A stretch of DNA of 64,000 nucleotides from Streptococcus pneumoniae (GCF_001113365.1 NZ_CKYA01000003.1:1-64000); one strand, 5' to 3'. Positions 1 to 9,150 are shown, numbered from the stretch's first letter. The notes: generated by a model not told the origin, from the letters alone. Program-made: numbers and translations.

Positions 1-1062
1 CTGGCAATGTCTTACCTGGTGTCCCACTTTCAAATTTGTAGGTTACACCGTATTTATTAGCCACGAATACCCATGTTCCTACAAACTCTACATCTGCTTT
101 ATTTACTTGTTTATTTTCTGCATCGTATTTTTTAAATACCCATTTCCCATCATTTTCTGTATCAACATACTCTGTTTTTGTTGGTTGAATTGTTGTTACA
201 TTTGATTTATCTACATAACGGTTTTGGTCTGTTGGTTTATAGCCTTCTATTGCTGCTGGCAATGTCTTACCTGGTGTCCCACTTTCAAATCTGTAGGTTA
301 CACCGTATTTATTAGCTTCGAATACCCATGTTCCTATAAACTCTACATCTGCTTTATTTACTTGTTTATTTTCTGCATCGTATTTTTTAAATACCCATTT
401 TCCATCGTTTTCTGCATCTACGTACTCTGTTTTTGTTGGTTGAATTGTTGTTACATTTGATTTATCTACATAACGGTTTTGGTCTGTTGGTTTATAGTTT
501 TCGATTGCTGCTGGCAATGTCTTACCTGGTGTCCCACTTTCAAATTTGTAGGTTACACCGTATTTATTAGCCACGAATTCCCATGTTCCTATAAATTCTA
601 CATCTGCTTTATTTACTGCTTTACTTTCTGCATCGTATTTTTTAAATACCCATTTTCCATCATTTTCTGTATCAACATACTCTGTTTTTGTTGGCTGAAT
701 TGTTGTTACATTTGATTTATCTACATAACGGTTTTGGTCTATTGGTTTATAGTTTTCGATTGCTGCTGGTAATGTCTTACCTGGTGTCCCACTTTCAAAT
801 TTGTAGGTTACACCGTATTTATTAGCCACGAATACCCATGTTCCTATAAACTCTACATCTGCTTTATTTACCTGTTTATTTTCAGCATCGTAACTCTTGA
901 ATACCCATTTACCATCCTCTGCTTCAACTTTGTACTCTGTTGTAGTTGGTTTAATCGCAGTTACATTAGCTGTATTTTCATACGTTTTTGGGTCTTTTGG
1001 TTTATATCCTTCTATTTCTGTTGGCAGATCTTTTCCTACTGTTCCACTTATGAACTTATATG
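1..1062 (-). repeat. Tandem 255-bp near-identical SHIRT-type coding repeats
   Basis: The phrase GTCCCACTTTCAAAT recurs at 21, 276, 531 and 786, with a diverged version at 1041, giving an exact 255-bp period (85 codons). Copies from 21 to 786 differ at only a few bases. The N-terminal-most copy is more diverged, a typical arrangement for tandem stalk repeats. The array continues past base 1, so the copy number is unknown. Confidence 0.92.
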
Positions 1063-2902
1063 TTGCTTTATAAGGATGAACATAACCTAGTTCTAAAATA
1101 TTAGCATCTATTTTCTTAATAGGTAAATTGTCAGACAAATCAAAACCAAAGAAACCAAGCCCTACTCGACCGGCACTAGGGTGAACATTTCCATCAACAT
1201 AACCTGTTACTTTTAGAACTGTTTCACCATTTGTATCTGCTAACTTTTTGGCTTTATCTTGTGCAATACGAACAACCATCTGATTGATTTCTTCATCACT
1301 CTTATCAGGAAATAGAGTTTTAAGTTCTTTTGATGAAAGAGTTTTAAGTGTCATATTACGCATAATAGTTTCGGCAATAGATTTTCCTTCATCTGGTTTT
1401 ATAACATTTTCAGCGATACGCTCATTACGTTTATCACGTTCACTTTCTGGCCTATTACTATCCTTTTCGTTTAAAGATCTAAGGATCATCCTAAATGTTA
1501 TATTATTGTAGCCTTTAGTTTCAACACCAAATGTAACTTTAGGATCTGTATTACTAACTAATGAATTAAAGCTATCTTTTGTATTTCCTAAATTTGTTCC
1601 ATCTTTTGAATAAACATTTAGAATTTCTTTTGTTCCATCTTTCTTAATTCCTATAGCATATAAGGGTCTCCACGAATAACCATTAAACTCCGCATATAGT
1701 TTTTCCGGAAGAACTAAATCTTTGTCTAAATTCACATTCAAGTCTACATATGTGTAGGTTTTTTTCTTTTCATCTATTTCAAATTTATTATTTTTGTATG
1801 AGTTTGATAAAACAGGTCCCTGTCCTCTTGCATCAGGATTTCTGTAAACAGTCATCGCTGTACTATTATCCATTTCAAACTCAGCTTTTAGAACCACTTC
1901 ATTCACTTTTGTAGTATCATTATTTTCCGGGTTATACTTATCAATGATACGACGTGTATTTTTTTCATCTTCTACATCTTCTGTTGCTTTGCTTAACTTA
2001 GTATTCGGTAATACATCTTCCGATTCAACTTTCGTATCAATTTTAACCTTGTTAGCATTAATGGTGAATCTTTTTAAGCCTTTTAAGAGAATCATTCCCC
2101 TTCTAAAATCATTACCTGTTGGGACAGGCTCTTCATTCTTGGTAAAGCTTGTGTAAACACCATATAACTTTGAATCTGGTTTTAAACCTTTTGGAAAGGC
2201 TGTTGCTAATGTATCTTCTGGTGAAAATAGTCTAGCTCCGTTCTTTTCATCAATTTTCCCATCTACTGAAGGTTTGTCAGACCAACCAAGGAAAGTGTTG
2301 GCAGTACTAGAAGAAAATGCTGGTTTTCCTAACTTATCTTCCCCCGTCTTATATTCCCTAGGTGTATCTTTTCTGATAGTAGGATCATTTGCGTTTACAT
2401 CCCACTGTTTCATAAGTGTTACCTTACCAGCATAGTTAGGTTTTTCCTCATTATTTCTTGCTCCATCGTTATCCTCTGGCTTAATATCTGTTGGTACAGC
2501 TCTATCACTACCTAGCGTTGTACTAGGCACATCATTTCCATTTCTTACTTCCGCTGCACGAGGGACTCCTTGAAGAGAGTTTCCAACATTACTATCAGTA
2601 GATGCAGCTGTATTTGTATCTGTATCTATATTTGTATTTTCTATTTCTGTGTCACCAGTATTAGCACCAGAAGTGCCTAGTGTGCTTGTTGTACTTGCTG
2701 AACCTGGTGTACTTGGTGGGGCTGGTGTGCCTGATACTGGTTCGCCTGATACTGGTCCATCCGCTTGAACAGTCGCCACACCAGTTGCAAAAAATAATAC
2801 CGAAGCTACTGCCACACTAGCTACTCCCAGATGATGCTTTCTAATAGAATAGCGTAAAACTTTTTTCCCGTTTTCTTCACATTTTCTTGACTTAAAGTTC
2901 AT
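1..2902 (-). CDS. YSIRK-signal surface adhesin with SHIRT-type repeats (3' end outside window)
   Basis: This is the first ~967 codons of a large surface protein; the C-terminus, where an LPXTG anchor would be expected, lies beyond base 1. The ATG at 2902-2900 follows a GAGGT ribosome site. Residues 18-45 form a YSIRK-type export signal (YSIRKHHLGVASVAV) ending near VQA. A Pro/Ser/Thr-rich stretch follows, then a non-repetitive N-terminal region to about residue 613 that I cannot assign to an adhesin fold. From there to the window edge run 85-residue modules with the pattern YKFESGTPGKTLPAAIENYK ... GKWVFKKYDAE ... FVGTWVF, which I recognise as SHIRT-like. SHIRT repeats are known as rigid stalk modules that lift an adhesive tip off the cell wall. 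A binding role for the tip is inferred. A G9 tract lies in the leader. Confidence 0.85.
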   Translation of the reverse strand, partial: MNFKSRKCEENGKKVLRYSIRKHHLGVASVAVASVLFFATGVATVQADGPVSGEPVSGTPAPPSTPGSASTTSTLGTSGANTGDTEIENTNIDTDTNTAASTDSNVGNSLQGVPRAAEVRNGNDVPSTTLGSDRAVPTDIKPEDNDGARNNEEKPNYAGKVTLMKQWDVNANDPTIRKDTPREYKTGEDKLGKPAFSSSTANTFLGWSDKPSVDGKIDEKNGARLFSPEDTLATAFPKGLKPDSKLYGVYTSFTKNEEPVPTGNDFRRGMILLKGLKRFTINANKVKIDTKVESEDVLPNTKLSKATEDVEDEKNTRRIIDKYNPENNDTTKVNEVVLKAEFEMDNSTAMTVYRNPDARGQGPVLSNSYKNNKFEIDEKKKTYTYVDLNVNLDKDLVLPEKLYAEFNGYSWRPLYAIGIKKDGTKEILNVYSKDGTNLGNTKDSFNSLVSNTDPKVTFGVETKGYNNITFRMILRSLNEKDSNRPESERDKRNERIAENVIKPDEGKSIAETIMRNMTLKTLSSKELKTLFPDKSDEEINQMVVRIAQDKAKKLADTNGETVLKVTGYVDGNVHPSAGRVGLGFFGFDLSDNLPIKKIDANILELGYVHPYKATYKFISGTVGKDLPTEIEGYKPKDPKTYENTANVTAIKPTTTEYKVEAEDGKWVFKSYDAENKQVNKADVEFIGTWVFVANKYGVTYKFESGTPGKTLPAAIENYKPIDQNRYVDKSNVTTIQPTKTEYVDTENDGKWVFKKYDAESKAVNKADVEFIGTWEFVANKYGVTYKFESGTPGKTLPAAIENYKPTDQNRYVDKSNVTTIQPTKTEYVDAENDGKWVFKKYDAENKQVNKADVEFIGTWVFEANKYGVTYRFESGTPGKTLPAAIEGYKPTDQNRYVDKSNVTTIQPTKTEYVDTENDGKWVFKKYDAENKQVNKADVEFVGTWVFVANKYGVTYKFESGTPGKTLP

Positions 2903-2940
2903 TTTCAACCTCATTTCTTTTTTACAAATGGGTACTTATA

Positions 2941-2949
2941 CCCCCCCCC
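2941..2949. repeat. Homopolymeric G9 tract (C9 on + strand) in the adhesin leader
   Basis: Nine consecutive C on the plus strand lie ~39 bp upstream of the adhesin ATG, between the predicted promoter (3044-3072) and the ribosome-binding site. It is very conspicuous in a low-GC genome and is a candidate slipped-strand contingency locus. Confidence 0.85.
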
Positions 2950-3043
2950 TTAAATATTTAAGTATTTAAAGAAGGTTCGATTTTTAAGCCTAAAATTGTA
3001 ATTGTTATGGTGCTTTCAAAAAAACACTTGATATTACACTAAC

Positions 3044-3072
3044 ATTATATACCTTTTTCTAAAACATGTCAT
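3044..3072 (-). promoter_or_regulatory. Predicted sigma-70-type promoter of the surface adhesin
   Basis: On the minus strand ATGACA (3072-3067) is followed by a 17-bp spacer and a perfect TATAAT (3049-3044). A start near 3037 would give a ~135-nt leader containing the G9 tract. Confidence 0.6.
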
Positions 3073-3075
3073 GTA

Positions 3076-3215
3076 AAACTGGGCAAAAACTCAATTTTGT
3101 TAAAAATAAGTAAATAAGTAAATCTTTCCATAATAAACCGCATATTATCAAGGTTTTGCCACCTGATAATATGCGGTTTTCTGATTTTAAAAACTTTTTA
3201 TCCAGTATCACTTCG
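3076..3215. repeat. Palindromic intergenic repeat, copy 1 (SPRITE-like?)
   Basis: A TGGGCAAAAACTC end leads into a large inverted repeat (ACCGCATATTATCA ... TGATAATATGCGGT, 3138-3178) and then TTTTAAAAACTTTTTATCCAG. Related copies occur at 13433, 21419 (inverted), 41118 and 47640 (inverted). The hairpin could also act as a terminator. The name SPRITE is a guess; it is clearly neither BOX nor RUP. Confidence 0.6.
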
Positions 3216-3269
3216 TGAAGCTGCACTCTTACTTAAAATTTATCTCAAATTACAAAATACTACCATTAC

Positions 3270-4235
3270 TTACTGAACCCATTCACCATTATAGTTGACA
3301 GAATAGCCATCTACGGTCGTATTCACTGCCAAGGCACCTGAGCTATAAGCGTAGTACCATTTACTACCGACCTGGAACCAACCAGTTGCCATTGCTCCTG
3401 ATGAACGGAGATAGTACCACTTGTTACCAAAATATTGCCAGCCCGTTTTCATATCACCATTTGGCTGGTCTAAATAATACCAAGTTGAGCCGTCTTGATA
3501 CCAACCAGTTGCCATGGCTCCTGAGGAACGGAGGTAGTACCACTTATTACCAAGGTATTTCCAACCTGTTTGCATAATGCCAGTTGCTGGATCTAGATAG
3601 TACCATGGAGCCGCTTTAAGCTTCTCTTCATCATAGGTTAGAGGATAATCCTTGATCCAACCACGTGCTATCTCCCCAACAGGCAATCTGTTGATGCGAG
3701 AATCAAAGCCACCATCCTTCAGTAAATAATACCAGTGCCCCTCATCATAAACCCAACCGGTTTTTAAGGTGTGATAATTTCTTTGGTCTTCAAAATAGTA
3801 GACTCGTTTCTCTGCTGGACTATCATATTGTTCCCCATGATGTTTGTTGGTATTTGTAGCAGTTTTTGCTTCTAAAACTTGCTTACCAACAAATTCTTGT
3901 AGTACCCCATCTTGACCAAAGTAAAACCAATCTGGTCTAAAAGCAATATCTTGCCTTAGAGAAGAACCAATCGTAACCCCTTCGTGTGGAGCAGGTATAT
4001 ATTGCCAGCCGACAACCATCTCTCCAGATAAAGAATCAAAATAATAGTACTTACCATCAATCACTCGCCAGTAGGTTTCTTTGAGTTCCCCCTTCTTGTA
4101 GTAGGTTCTACCATTTTCTTGGACAAATTGCCATCCTTCCGAATCAGCATCATCCGCCAATACTGTACTTGTCGCTAGCAAACCAAAGAAAAAGACTGCT
4201 AATGCGATTGGCATCAATTTTTTTATTGTTTTCAT
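3270..4235 (-). CDS. Choline-binding protein of the CbpC/CbpF/CbpJ type
   Basis: A 321-residue secreted protein. Residues 1-27 form a signal peptide (MKTIKKLMPIALAVFFFGLL ... VLA). Almost all of the mature part consists of choline-binding repeats of the GWxxxGxxWYYLxxxGxMxTGW type: irregular ones at the N-terminus and canonical ones from about residue 205, such as TGWKYLGNKWYYLRSSGAMA. Such repeats bind phosphocholine on teichoic acids and hold the protein on the cell surface. There is no separate catalytic domain, as in the CbpF group, some members of which are reported to modulate autolysins or act as adhesins. The position next to ritR matches the pneumococcal cbpC/cbpJ site. Which paralogue it is cannot be settled by eye, so no symbol is given. 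It has its own gene unit, separated from ritR by a terminator. Confidence 0.9.
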   Translation of the reverse strand: MKTIKKLMPIALAVFFFGLLATSTVLADDADSEGWQFVQENGRTYYKKGELKETYWRVIDGKYYYFDSLSGEMVVGWQYIPAPHEGVTIGSSLRQDIAFRPDWFYFGQDGVLQEFVGKQVLEAKTATNTNKHHGEQYDSPAEKRVYYFEDQRNYHTLKTGWVYDEGHWYYLLKDGGFDSRINRLPVGEIARGWIKDYPLTYDEEKLKAAPWYYLDPATGIMQTGWKYLGNKWYYLRSSGAMATGWYQDGSTWYYLDQPNGDMKTGWQYFGNKWYYLRSSGAMATGWFQVGSKWYYAYSSGALAVNTTVDGYSVNYNGEWVQ

Positions 4236-4302
4236 TAGACCTATCCTCCATTAACTGATTGTAGCAAAGATCCGACTGCATGTCAATATACAAAAACTCC
4301 TC

Positions 4303-4335
4303 AAAAAAAGCAGTTGCACAACTGCAACTGCTTTT
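4303..4335. terminator. Bidirectional rho-independent terminator after ritR
   Basis: AGCAGTTGCA-caac-TGCAACTGCT is a perfect 10-bp stem flanked by A-run and T-run. It closes the gnd-ritR unit and separates it from the choline-binding protein gene. Confidence 0.85.
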
Positions 4336-5025
4336 CTATTCTTGCATGGTGTAACCGACACCACGAACGGTTTTAATATAGCTTTTCTGACCTTTTACAT
4401 CAAGCTTGCTACGTAGATAACGGATATAGACATCCACGATATTTGTTTCGGTCGCACTTTCATACTTCCAGACGCTTTCCAACAACTGCTCACGAGTCAG
4501 AACTTTCTTGCTCCCCATAAGAGTAGCCAAAAGGTCATACTCACGGCGCGTCAGAGCAATCATTTCCTCGCCACGATAAACGGTATGATGTTCTACATCC
4601 ATACGCAGATTGCGGTAAGATGTTGGAACCTTCATCTGACTACAGTGTTGGTCGATGAAGTCCCGACCTCGGAAAATCGCTGAAATACGAGCCACCAGAT
4701 TCTCAATAATAACTGGCTTATAGATGTAAGAAACGGCAAAGCGTTGGATTATCTCAATCTGATCTTGCAATTCTTCACGATGGTCCAAGACCATGATGAC
4801 TGAGGCTGGCTTAGTCCGACTCAGCTTGTCTGCAAAATCCTGGGCTGTCATATCCCCAAGTTGAGCATTCAATAAAATCAAGTCATAGTCTGTCTGAAGA
4901 GCCATGGAGAGGGCTTTCTGCCCCTCCTCAACCTGATCAACTCGGTATTGCTCTTTTTGGAGTTCCAAACTTAAAAAATGAGCTAGATTTCGTTCTTTCT
5001 CAAGTAATAAAATCCGTTTCCCCAT
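4336..5025 (-). CDS. ritR: Orphan response regulator RitR (iron/redox)
   Basis: A 229-residue OmpR/PhoB-type regulator: receiver-like domain at residues 1-120 and winged-helix DNA-binding domain at about 133-227 (LTREQLLESVWKY, IRYLRSKLD, VRGVGYTM). The usual phosphoacceptor aspartate is replaced by Asn53 (LILLNAQLGDM), and Cys128 sits in the linker (IDQHCSQM). Both are known hallmarks of pneumococcal RitR, which has no cognate kinase. RitR represses iron uptake and responds to peroxide through Cys128-linked dimerisation. No histidine kinase gene is adjacent. The gene starts 11 bp after the gnd stop, so the two are probably co-transcribed, linking NADPH supply with redox-controlled iron uptake. 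Confidence 0.95.
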   Translation of the reverse strand: MGKRILLLEKERNLAHFLSLELQKEQYRVDQVEEGQKALSMALQTDYDLILLNAQLGDMTAQDFADKLSRTKPASVIMVLDHREELQDQIEIIQRFAVSYIYKPVIIENLVARISAIFRGRDFIDQHCSQMKVPTSYRNLRMDVEHHTVYRGEEMIALTRREYDLLATLMGSKKVLTREQLLESVWKYESATETNIVDVYIRYLRSKLDVKGQKSYIKTVRGVGYTMQE

Positions 5026-5036
5026 GGCAGACCTAC

Positions 5037-6461
5037 TTATTTTTCGTCATACCAAGAGTAGTGGAATGTTCCTTCTTTGTCTTTACGTTGGTAAGTGTGG
5101 GCACCAAAGTAGTCACGTTGCGCTTGGATCAAGTTAGCTGGAAGGTCAGCTGAACGGTAGCTATCAAAGTAAGTAATAGCTGCTGAGAAAGTTGGCACTG
5201 GTACACCAGCTTGAACCGCAAGAGCTACGATATCACGCACTGCTTGTTGGTACTTAGCAGTAACATCCAAGAAGTACTCATCCAAAAGAAGGTTAGCAAG
5301 GTCTGCATCACGGTTGTAAGCATCTGTAATCTTTTGCAAGAAACGAGAACGGATGATACAGCCATCACGCCAGATAGATGCGATGTCTGCAAATGGCAAG
5401 TTCCAGTTGTTTTCTTTAGAAGCTACACGCAATTGAGCAAAACCTTGTGCGTATGAAATGATTTTTGAGAAGTAAAGGGCTTGACGGATTTTTTCAATCA
5501 ATTCAGCCTTGTCTCCTTCAAATTTGAAGGCAGCTGGTTTTGGAAGCACCTTGCTAGCATGCACACGTTCTTCTTTGTAAGTTGAAATGTAGCGAGCAAA
5601 TACTGACTCAGTGATGAGTGACAATGGTACACCAAGGTCAAGTGATGATTGGCTAGTCCATTTACCAGTTCCCTTGTTACCTGCGGCATCAAGGATGTAG
5701 TCTACGATTGGCCCATCTTGACCTTCATCGTCTTTACGGCTCAAGATATCAGCTGTGATTTCGATCAAGTAGCTGTCCAATTCACCCTTGTTCCACTCAG
5801 TAAAGATTTCAGCCATATCTTCTGCTGAAAGACCTAGCAAGTGTTGCATCAAGTCATAACTTTCTGCAATCAATTGCATGTCACCATACTCAATACCGTT
5901 GTGAACCATTTTCACATAGTGACCAGCTCCATCAGGACCGATGTAAGTCACACATGGTTTTCCATCTTCTGGTGCTTTAGCTGAGATTTCTTCAAGAACA
6001 TCCGCAACCAATTCGTAGGCCTCTTTTTGTCCACCAGGCATGATAGAAGGACCTTCAAGGGCACCTTTTTCACCACCAGAAACACCAGTACCGATAAAGT
6101 TGATACCTGAGTTTGCCAATTCTTCATTACGACGGATGGTATCTTTGTAGAAAGTGTTCCCTCCGTCGATCAAGATATCACCCTTGTCAAGGTGTGGAAG
6201 AAGGGCTTGGATAGTAGCATCTGTTCCAGGTCCAGCTTGAACCATGAGCATGATGCGACGAGGTTTTTCGATTGAGTTTACAAAACTTTCAACGTCATAG
6301 CTTGGTACAAAGTTCTTTTCAGGATGGCAAGCAATTACATCTTCCGTTTTTTCTTTACTACGGTTGTAAATAGCAACTGTGTAACCACGAGATTCAATAT
6401 TAAGGGCAAGGTTACGGCCCATTACGGCCATACCTACGACACCAAAGTTAGCTTTTGTCAT
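5037..6461 (-). CDS. gnd: 6-phosphogluconate dehydrogenase (decarboxylating)
   Basis: The 474-residue enzyme of the oxidative pentose phosphate pathway: 6-phosphogluconate + NADP+ to ribulose 5-phosphate + CO2 + NADPH. The N-terminal Rossmann fold begins NFGVVGMAVMGRNLALN and uses NRSKE for NADP phosphate recognition. The family signature IDGGNTFYKDT, the GTGVSGGEKGALEGPSIMPGG substrate loop and the all-alpha dimer domain (KMVHNGIEYGDMQ, NKGTGKWTSQ) are present. Length is normal for the short-chain family. The start follows an AGGAG site. It is the first gene of a two-gene unit with ritR downstream (11-bp gap). Confidence 0.97.
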   Translation of the reverse strand: MTKANFGVVGMAVMGRNLALNIESRGYTVAIYNRSKEKTEDVIACHPEKNFVPSYDVESFVNSIEKPRRIMLMVQAGPGTDATIQALLPHLDKGDILIDGGNTFYKDTIRRNEELANSGINFIGTGVSGGEKGALEGPSIMPGGQKEAYELVADVLEEISAKAPEDGKPCVTYIGPDGAGHYVKMVHNGIEYGDMQLIAESYDLMQHLLGLSAEDMAEIFTEWNKGELDSYLIEITADILSRKDDEGQDGPIVDYILDAAGNKGTGKWTSQSSLDLGVPLSLITESVFARYISTYKEERVHASKVLPKPAAFKFEGDKAELIEKIRQALYFSKIISYAQGFAQLRVASKENNWNLPFADIASIWRDGCIIRSRFLQKITDAYNRDADLANLLLDEYFLDVTAKYQQAVRDIVALAVQAGVPVPTFSAAITYFDSYRSADLPANLIQAQRDYFGAHTYQRKDKEGTFHYSWYDEK

Positions 6462-6536
6462 TTGACACTCCTCTTGTTTGATTTGTTTTATTTTATCATT
6501 TTTACTTTTGAAAAGAAAGAATTTTGTAACGACTGC

Positions 6537-7943
6537 TTAGTAGTCCAAGTCATCCGCATGACCAGCGCCATTTCCGACAAAGTAGCCTGTCTTACAGTTA
6601 AGGGTAAAGAGATAGGTCCCATCTGGCTTATAGAGGTTGTAATAACCATTGCCGTTAACGATATTGACACGTTCAAGGATATATTGGTCTCCAGTGATAT
6701 AGCCACGCGAACGTGAAGTCGCTAAAATTTGCTCTAAGACACCATCCGCGAAATCCCAGGCAGAGTTGTTACTATCATCAATAGCAGACTGGTTATAGGC
6801 AACACGACTGGCACTTCTTTGAACAGCAACCCCTGCACTTGATACGCCCATATTGACTTCGCTACGAGAACTTCTAGTCTCATTTGAGGCAGCATTTGAG
6901 CTACTTGGGCTTGTCTCACTAGTCGTATTTGAGCTTGTTTGACTAGAGCTTGAGCTACTAGTTTGACTTGAACTTGAGCTCGAAGTACTTGTTTGCTGGC
7001 TCTTACCAAGGCTGATAGCCTTATCTAGCACTTTATCAAGCTCCGTATTTCCAGTTTTAATATCTGTAAATTTAGCATCCGATTTGGCTTTGGCATTGGT
7101 ATCCAAGACACCATCCACAATAGCTGGTTTTTCAAATTGTGCATTGACATCTTGAATGGCCTTGATTTGCGTTGCTAGACTATCATATTTAGATTTGGCA
7201 AGCGTATATTCACGACTCCCTTCCAGCTTATCAAGTAAGGTCTTGAGTTGACTTAGTTTATCAAACTGGCTATTTTTCAAAGCCGTTTTATTGCTGTCTG
7301 TGTAGAAGGCGTCATAAAGTGTATTAAAATCATCCACATCTGATTGATTGGCTGTAGTTGATTGAGAAGTTTCAATTTCCTTGGTCGAGCGATTCACTTG
7401 ACTGTAGACATAATAAGCACTGACACAGATAATTACTGATACAAGCGCCAAAGCGGTTAAAACAAAGCCTTTTTTGCTTTTCTTTTCTGAGCCTTCTTGT
7501 TCCAGACGAGAAAGGTTTTGCTCCTCTTCCACTTCTTCAGTCATTTCTGTTGGATTTTCATCCTCTAGCAATAGAGGATCCAATCCTTGCTCCTCATCGT
7601 CCAGAGGCAAGGGTGGTAAGATGTCTTCAGAAGATGGAACTTCCTCCGAAGAAGCTTCTGACTCTTCTACAGCCTCACGCACTTCTTGGATTAAATCATC
7701 CAGACTCTGAGTTTCAACTAACTCCTCTTTTTTGTATTGACGAGTCGCAAACTTATCCGCCTCAATTTCATCTCTGTGTTGCTTAACATACTTGTCCAAA
7801 ATGGAATCCTCAGGCAAGACTCCTGCTTCCACTTCTTCATTTTTACGAATAGCTTGACCAACTGTTAGCTCTTTTGCTTCATCAAAATCAAATTGCGGTT
7901 CTTGACCTTCTTTTTTATGACGATTTCGTCTTTTCTTACTCAT
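6537..7943 (-). CDS. mapZ: Division-site marker MapZ (LocZ)
   Basis: A 468-residue bitopic membrane protein. The cytoplasmic part (1-157) is acidic and begins MSKKRRNRHKKEGQEP. It contains the two threonines known to be StkP targets in pneumococcus, Thr67 (FATRQY) and Thr78 (VETQS). One membrane helix spans 158-180 (FVLTALALVSVIICVSAYYV). The extracellular part has a helical domain, a Ser-rich linker (about 310-355) and a C-terminal domain ending in NGAGHADDLDY. In streptococci MapZ forms rings at future division sites, binds peptidoglycan through the C-terminal domain and guides FtsZ. The gene lies 12 bp after rlmL, as in pneumococcus. Start by the AAAGGG site upstream. Confidence 0.95.
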   Translation of the reverse strand: MSKKRRNRHKKEGQEPQFDFDEAKELTVGQAIRKNEEVEAGVLPEDSILDKYVKQHRDEIEADKFATRQYKKEELVETQSLDDLIQEVREAVEESEASSEEVPSSEDILPPLPLDDEEQGLDPLLLEDENPTEMTEEVEEEQNLSRLEQEGSEKKSKKGFVLTALALVSVIICVSAYYVYSQVNRSTKEIETSQSTTANQSDVDDFNTLYDAFYTDSNKTALKNSQFDKLSQLKTLLDKLEGSREYTLAKSKYDSLATQIKAIQDVNAQFEKPAIVDGVLDTNAKAKSDAKFTDIKTGNTELDKVLDKAISLGKSQQTSTSSSSSSQTSSSSSSQTSSNTTSETSPSSSNAASNETRSSRSEVNMGVSSAGVAVQRSASRVAYNQSAIDDSNNSAWDFADGVLEQILATSRSRGYITGDQYILERVNIVNGNGYYNLYKPDGTYLFTLNCKTGYFVGNGAGHADDLDY

Positions 7944-7955
7944 GAGTATCCCTTT

Positions 7956-9113
7956 CTATTTTACCTCTTGCCGTTTGACACGCTGACCAAAATATTGATA
8001 CAGATCCACTTTCAAAGTTCCGTTGTATAACTTACGCTTCTTATCCGCTTGGCTACCATACTTGCTTTCAAAAGCTTCATCACTAGTCAGGATAAATTTA
8101 CTCCAAGTTTTCAGTGGTGCAAATACTTGACCCATCTCAGCATAGAGCTTGGTCACCCCTGCATCATCTGATAAACGCTCCCCGTAAGGCGGATTGGAAA
8201 TAATCACACCATTGATTTTATCGGAACGTAAATCCTGCACGCGCATCTGCTTAAAGGTAATATCCCCTGCAACTCCCGCTGCCTGAGCATTGGCCTTAGC
8301 AATTTCCACCATGCGAGCATCAATATCACAGCCCATGATATCCAGTTCCAGCTCACGATCCACTTTTTTAGCTGCTTCTGTACGCACTTCCTGAATCAAG
8401 CGATCGCTGACCCAGTTCCACTCCTCAAAGGCAAAAGAGCGACGAAGTCCTGGTGCCATCTTTCGAGCAATCATGACTGCCTCGATACAGAAAGTCCCCG
8501 AACCACAGGTCGGATCAATCAAAGGCTTGTCTGGATACCAGTTAGAAAGTTGCAAAATGGCTGCTGCCATGTTTTCCTTGATAGGAGCGCCACCTTTTTC
8601 GGTACGATAACCACGTTTAAAGAGGCTAGACCCTGTGGTATCAATCATGACAGTTGCCACATCTTTGAGAATAGAGACCTCAATCTTAAACTCTGGGCCA
8701 TTCTCCATCAGAGGAACCCCTTCTGGGCGGGCATAGTGTTTCTGCAATTTCTTGACAACAGCTTTCTTAGAAATAGCCTGAACACTGGGTTCATTGTGAA
8801 GTTTAGATTTAACACATTTGGCTTTTGAAATCGGGAACCGAGCTCCGAGTGGTAAATAATTTTCCCAATCTAAGGCGAAAACTCCCTGAAACAGCTCTTC
8901 AAAAGTCTTAGCTGGGAAGGTTCCTACGATAATTTTGATACGATCTGCTGCCCGAAGCCAAAGGTTGGTTTCGATAATAGCTCTCACGTCTCCTTGAAAA
9001 CGAACACGCCCATTTTCAACCTGACAATCGTAGCCCAGCTCTCGTACTTCTCGTCCTACAACAGCTTCAAGCCCTGCTGCCACAGTTGCAATTAAATTAA
9101 ATTCTTTTTTCAT
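7956..9113 (-). CDS. rlmL: 23S rRNA m2G methyltransferase (RlmL/YpsC family)
   Basis: A 385-residue SAM-dependent methyltransferase: N-terminal ferredoxin-like/THUMP region (about 5-160) followed by a Rossmann methyltransferase domain. The SAM motif is DPTCGSGTFCIEA, and the catalytic N-methyltransferase motif NPPYGERL is intact. Family members methylate N2 of guanosine in 23S rRNA. A start at MKKEFNLIA (ATG 9113) fits the family; an in-frame TTG five codons upstream is possible, since an AAAGG lies just before it. It is located between rnpB and mapZ. The exact target base cannot be read from sequence. Confidence 0.9.
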   Translation of the reverse strand: MKKEFNLIATVAAGLEAVVGREVRELGYDCQVENGRVRFQGDVRAIIETNLWLRAADRIKIIVGTFPAKTFEELFQGVFALDWENYLPLGARFPISKAKCVKSKLHNEPSVQAISKKAVVKKLQKHYARPEGVPLMENGPEFKIEVSILKDVATVMIDTTGSSLFKRGYRTEKGGAPIKENMAAAILQLSNWYPDKPLIDPTCGSGTFCIEAVMIARKMAPGLRRSFAFEEWNWVSDRLIQEVRTEAAKKVDRELELDIMGCDIDARMVEIAKANAQAAGVAGDITFKQMRVQDLRSDKINGVIISNPPYGERLSDDAGVTKLYAEMGQVFAPLKTWSKFILTSDEAFESKYGSQADKKRKLYNGTLKVDLYQYFGQRVKRQEVK

Positions 9114-9150
9114 GTTACAGTCTTGCAAGACCTTTCTATATGTCCACTTT

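Noticed and set aside
224..715. Plus-strand open frames of 78 codons opposite the SHIRT repeats
   Set aside because: They are Cys/Phe-rich antisense shadows repeated with the 255-bp period; no ribosome site.
1..1062. Periodic 255-bp array as a CRISPR or non-coding repeat
   Set aside because: The period is far too long for CRISPR, no unique spacers exist, and the minus strand is one open frame of 85-residue protein modules.
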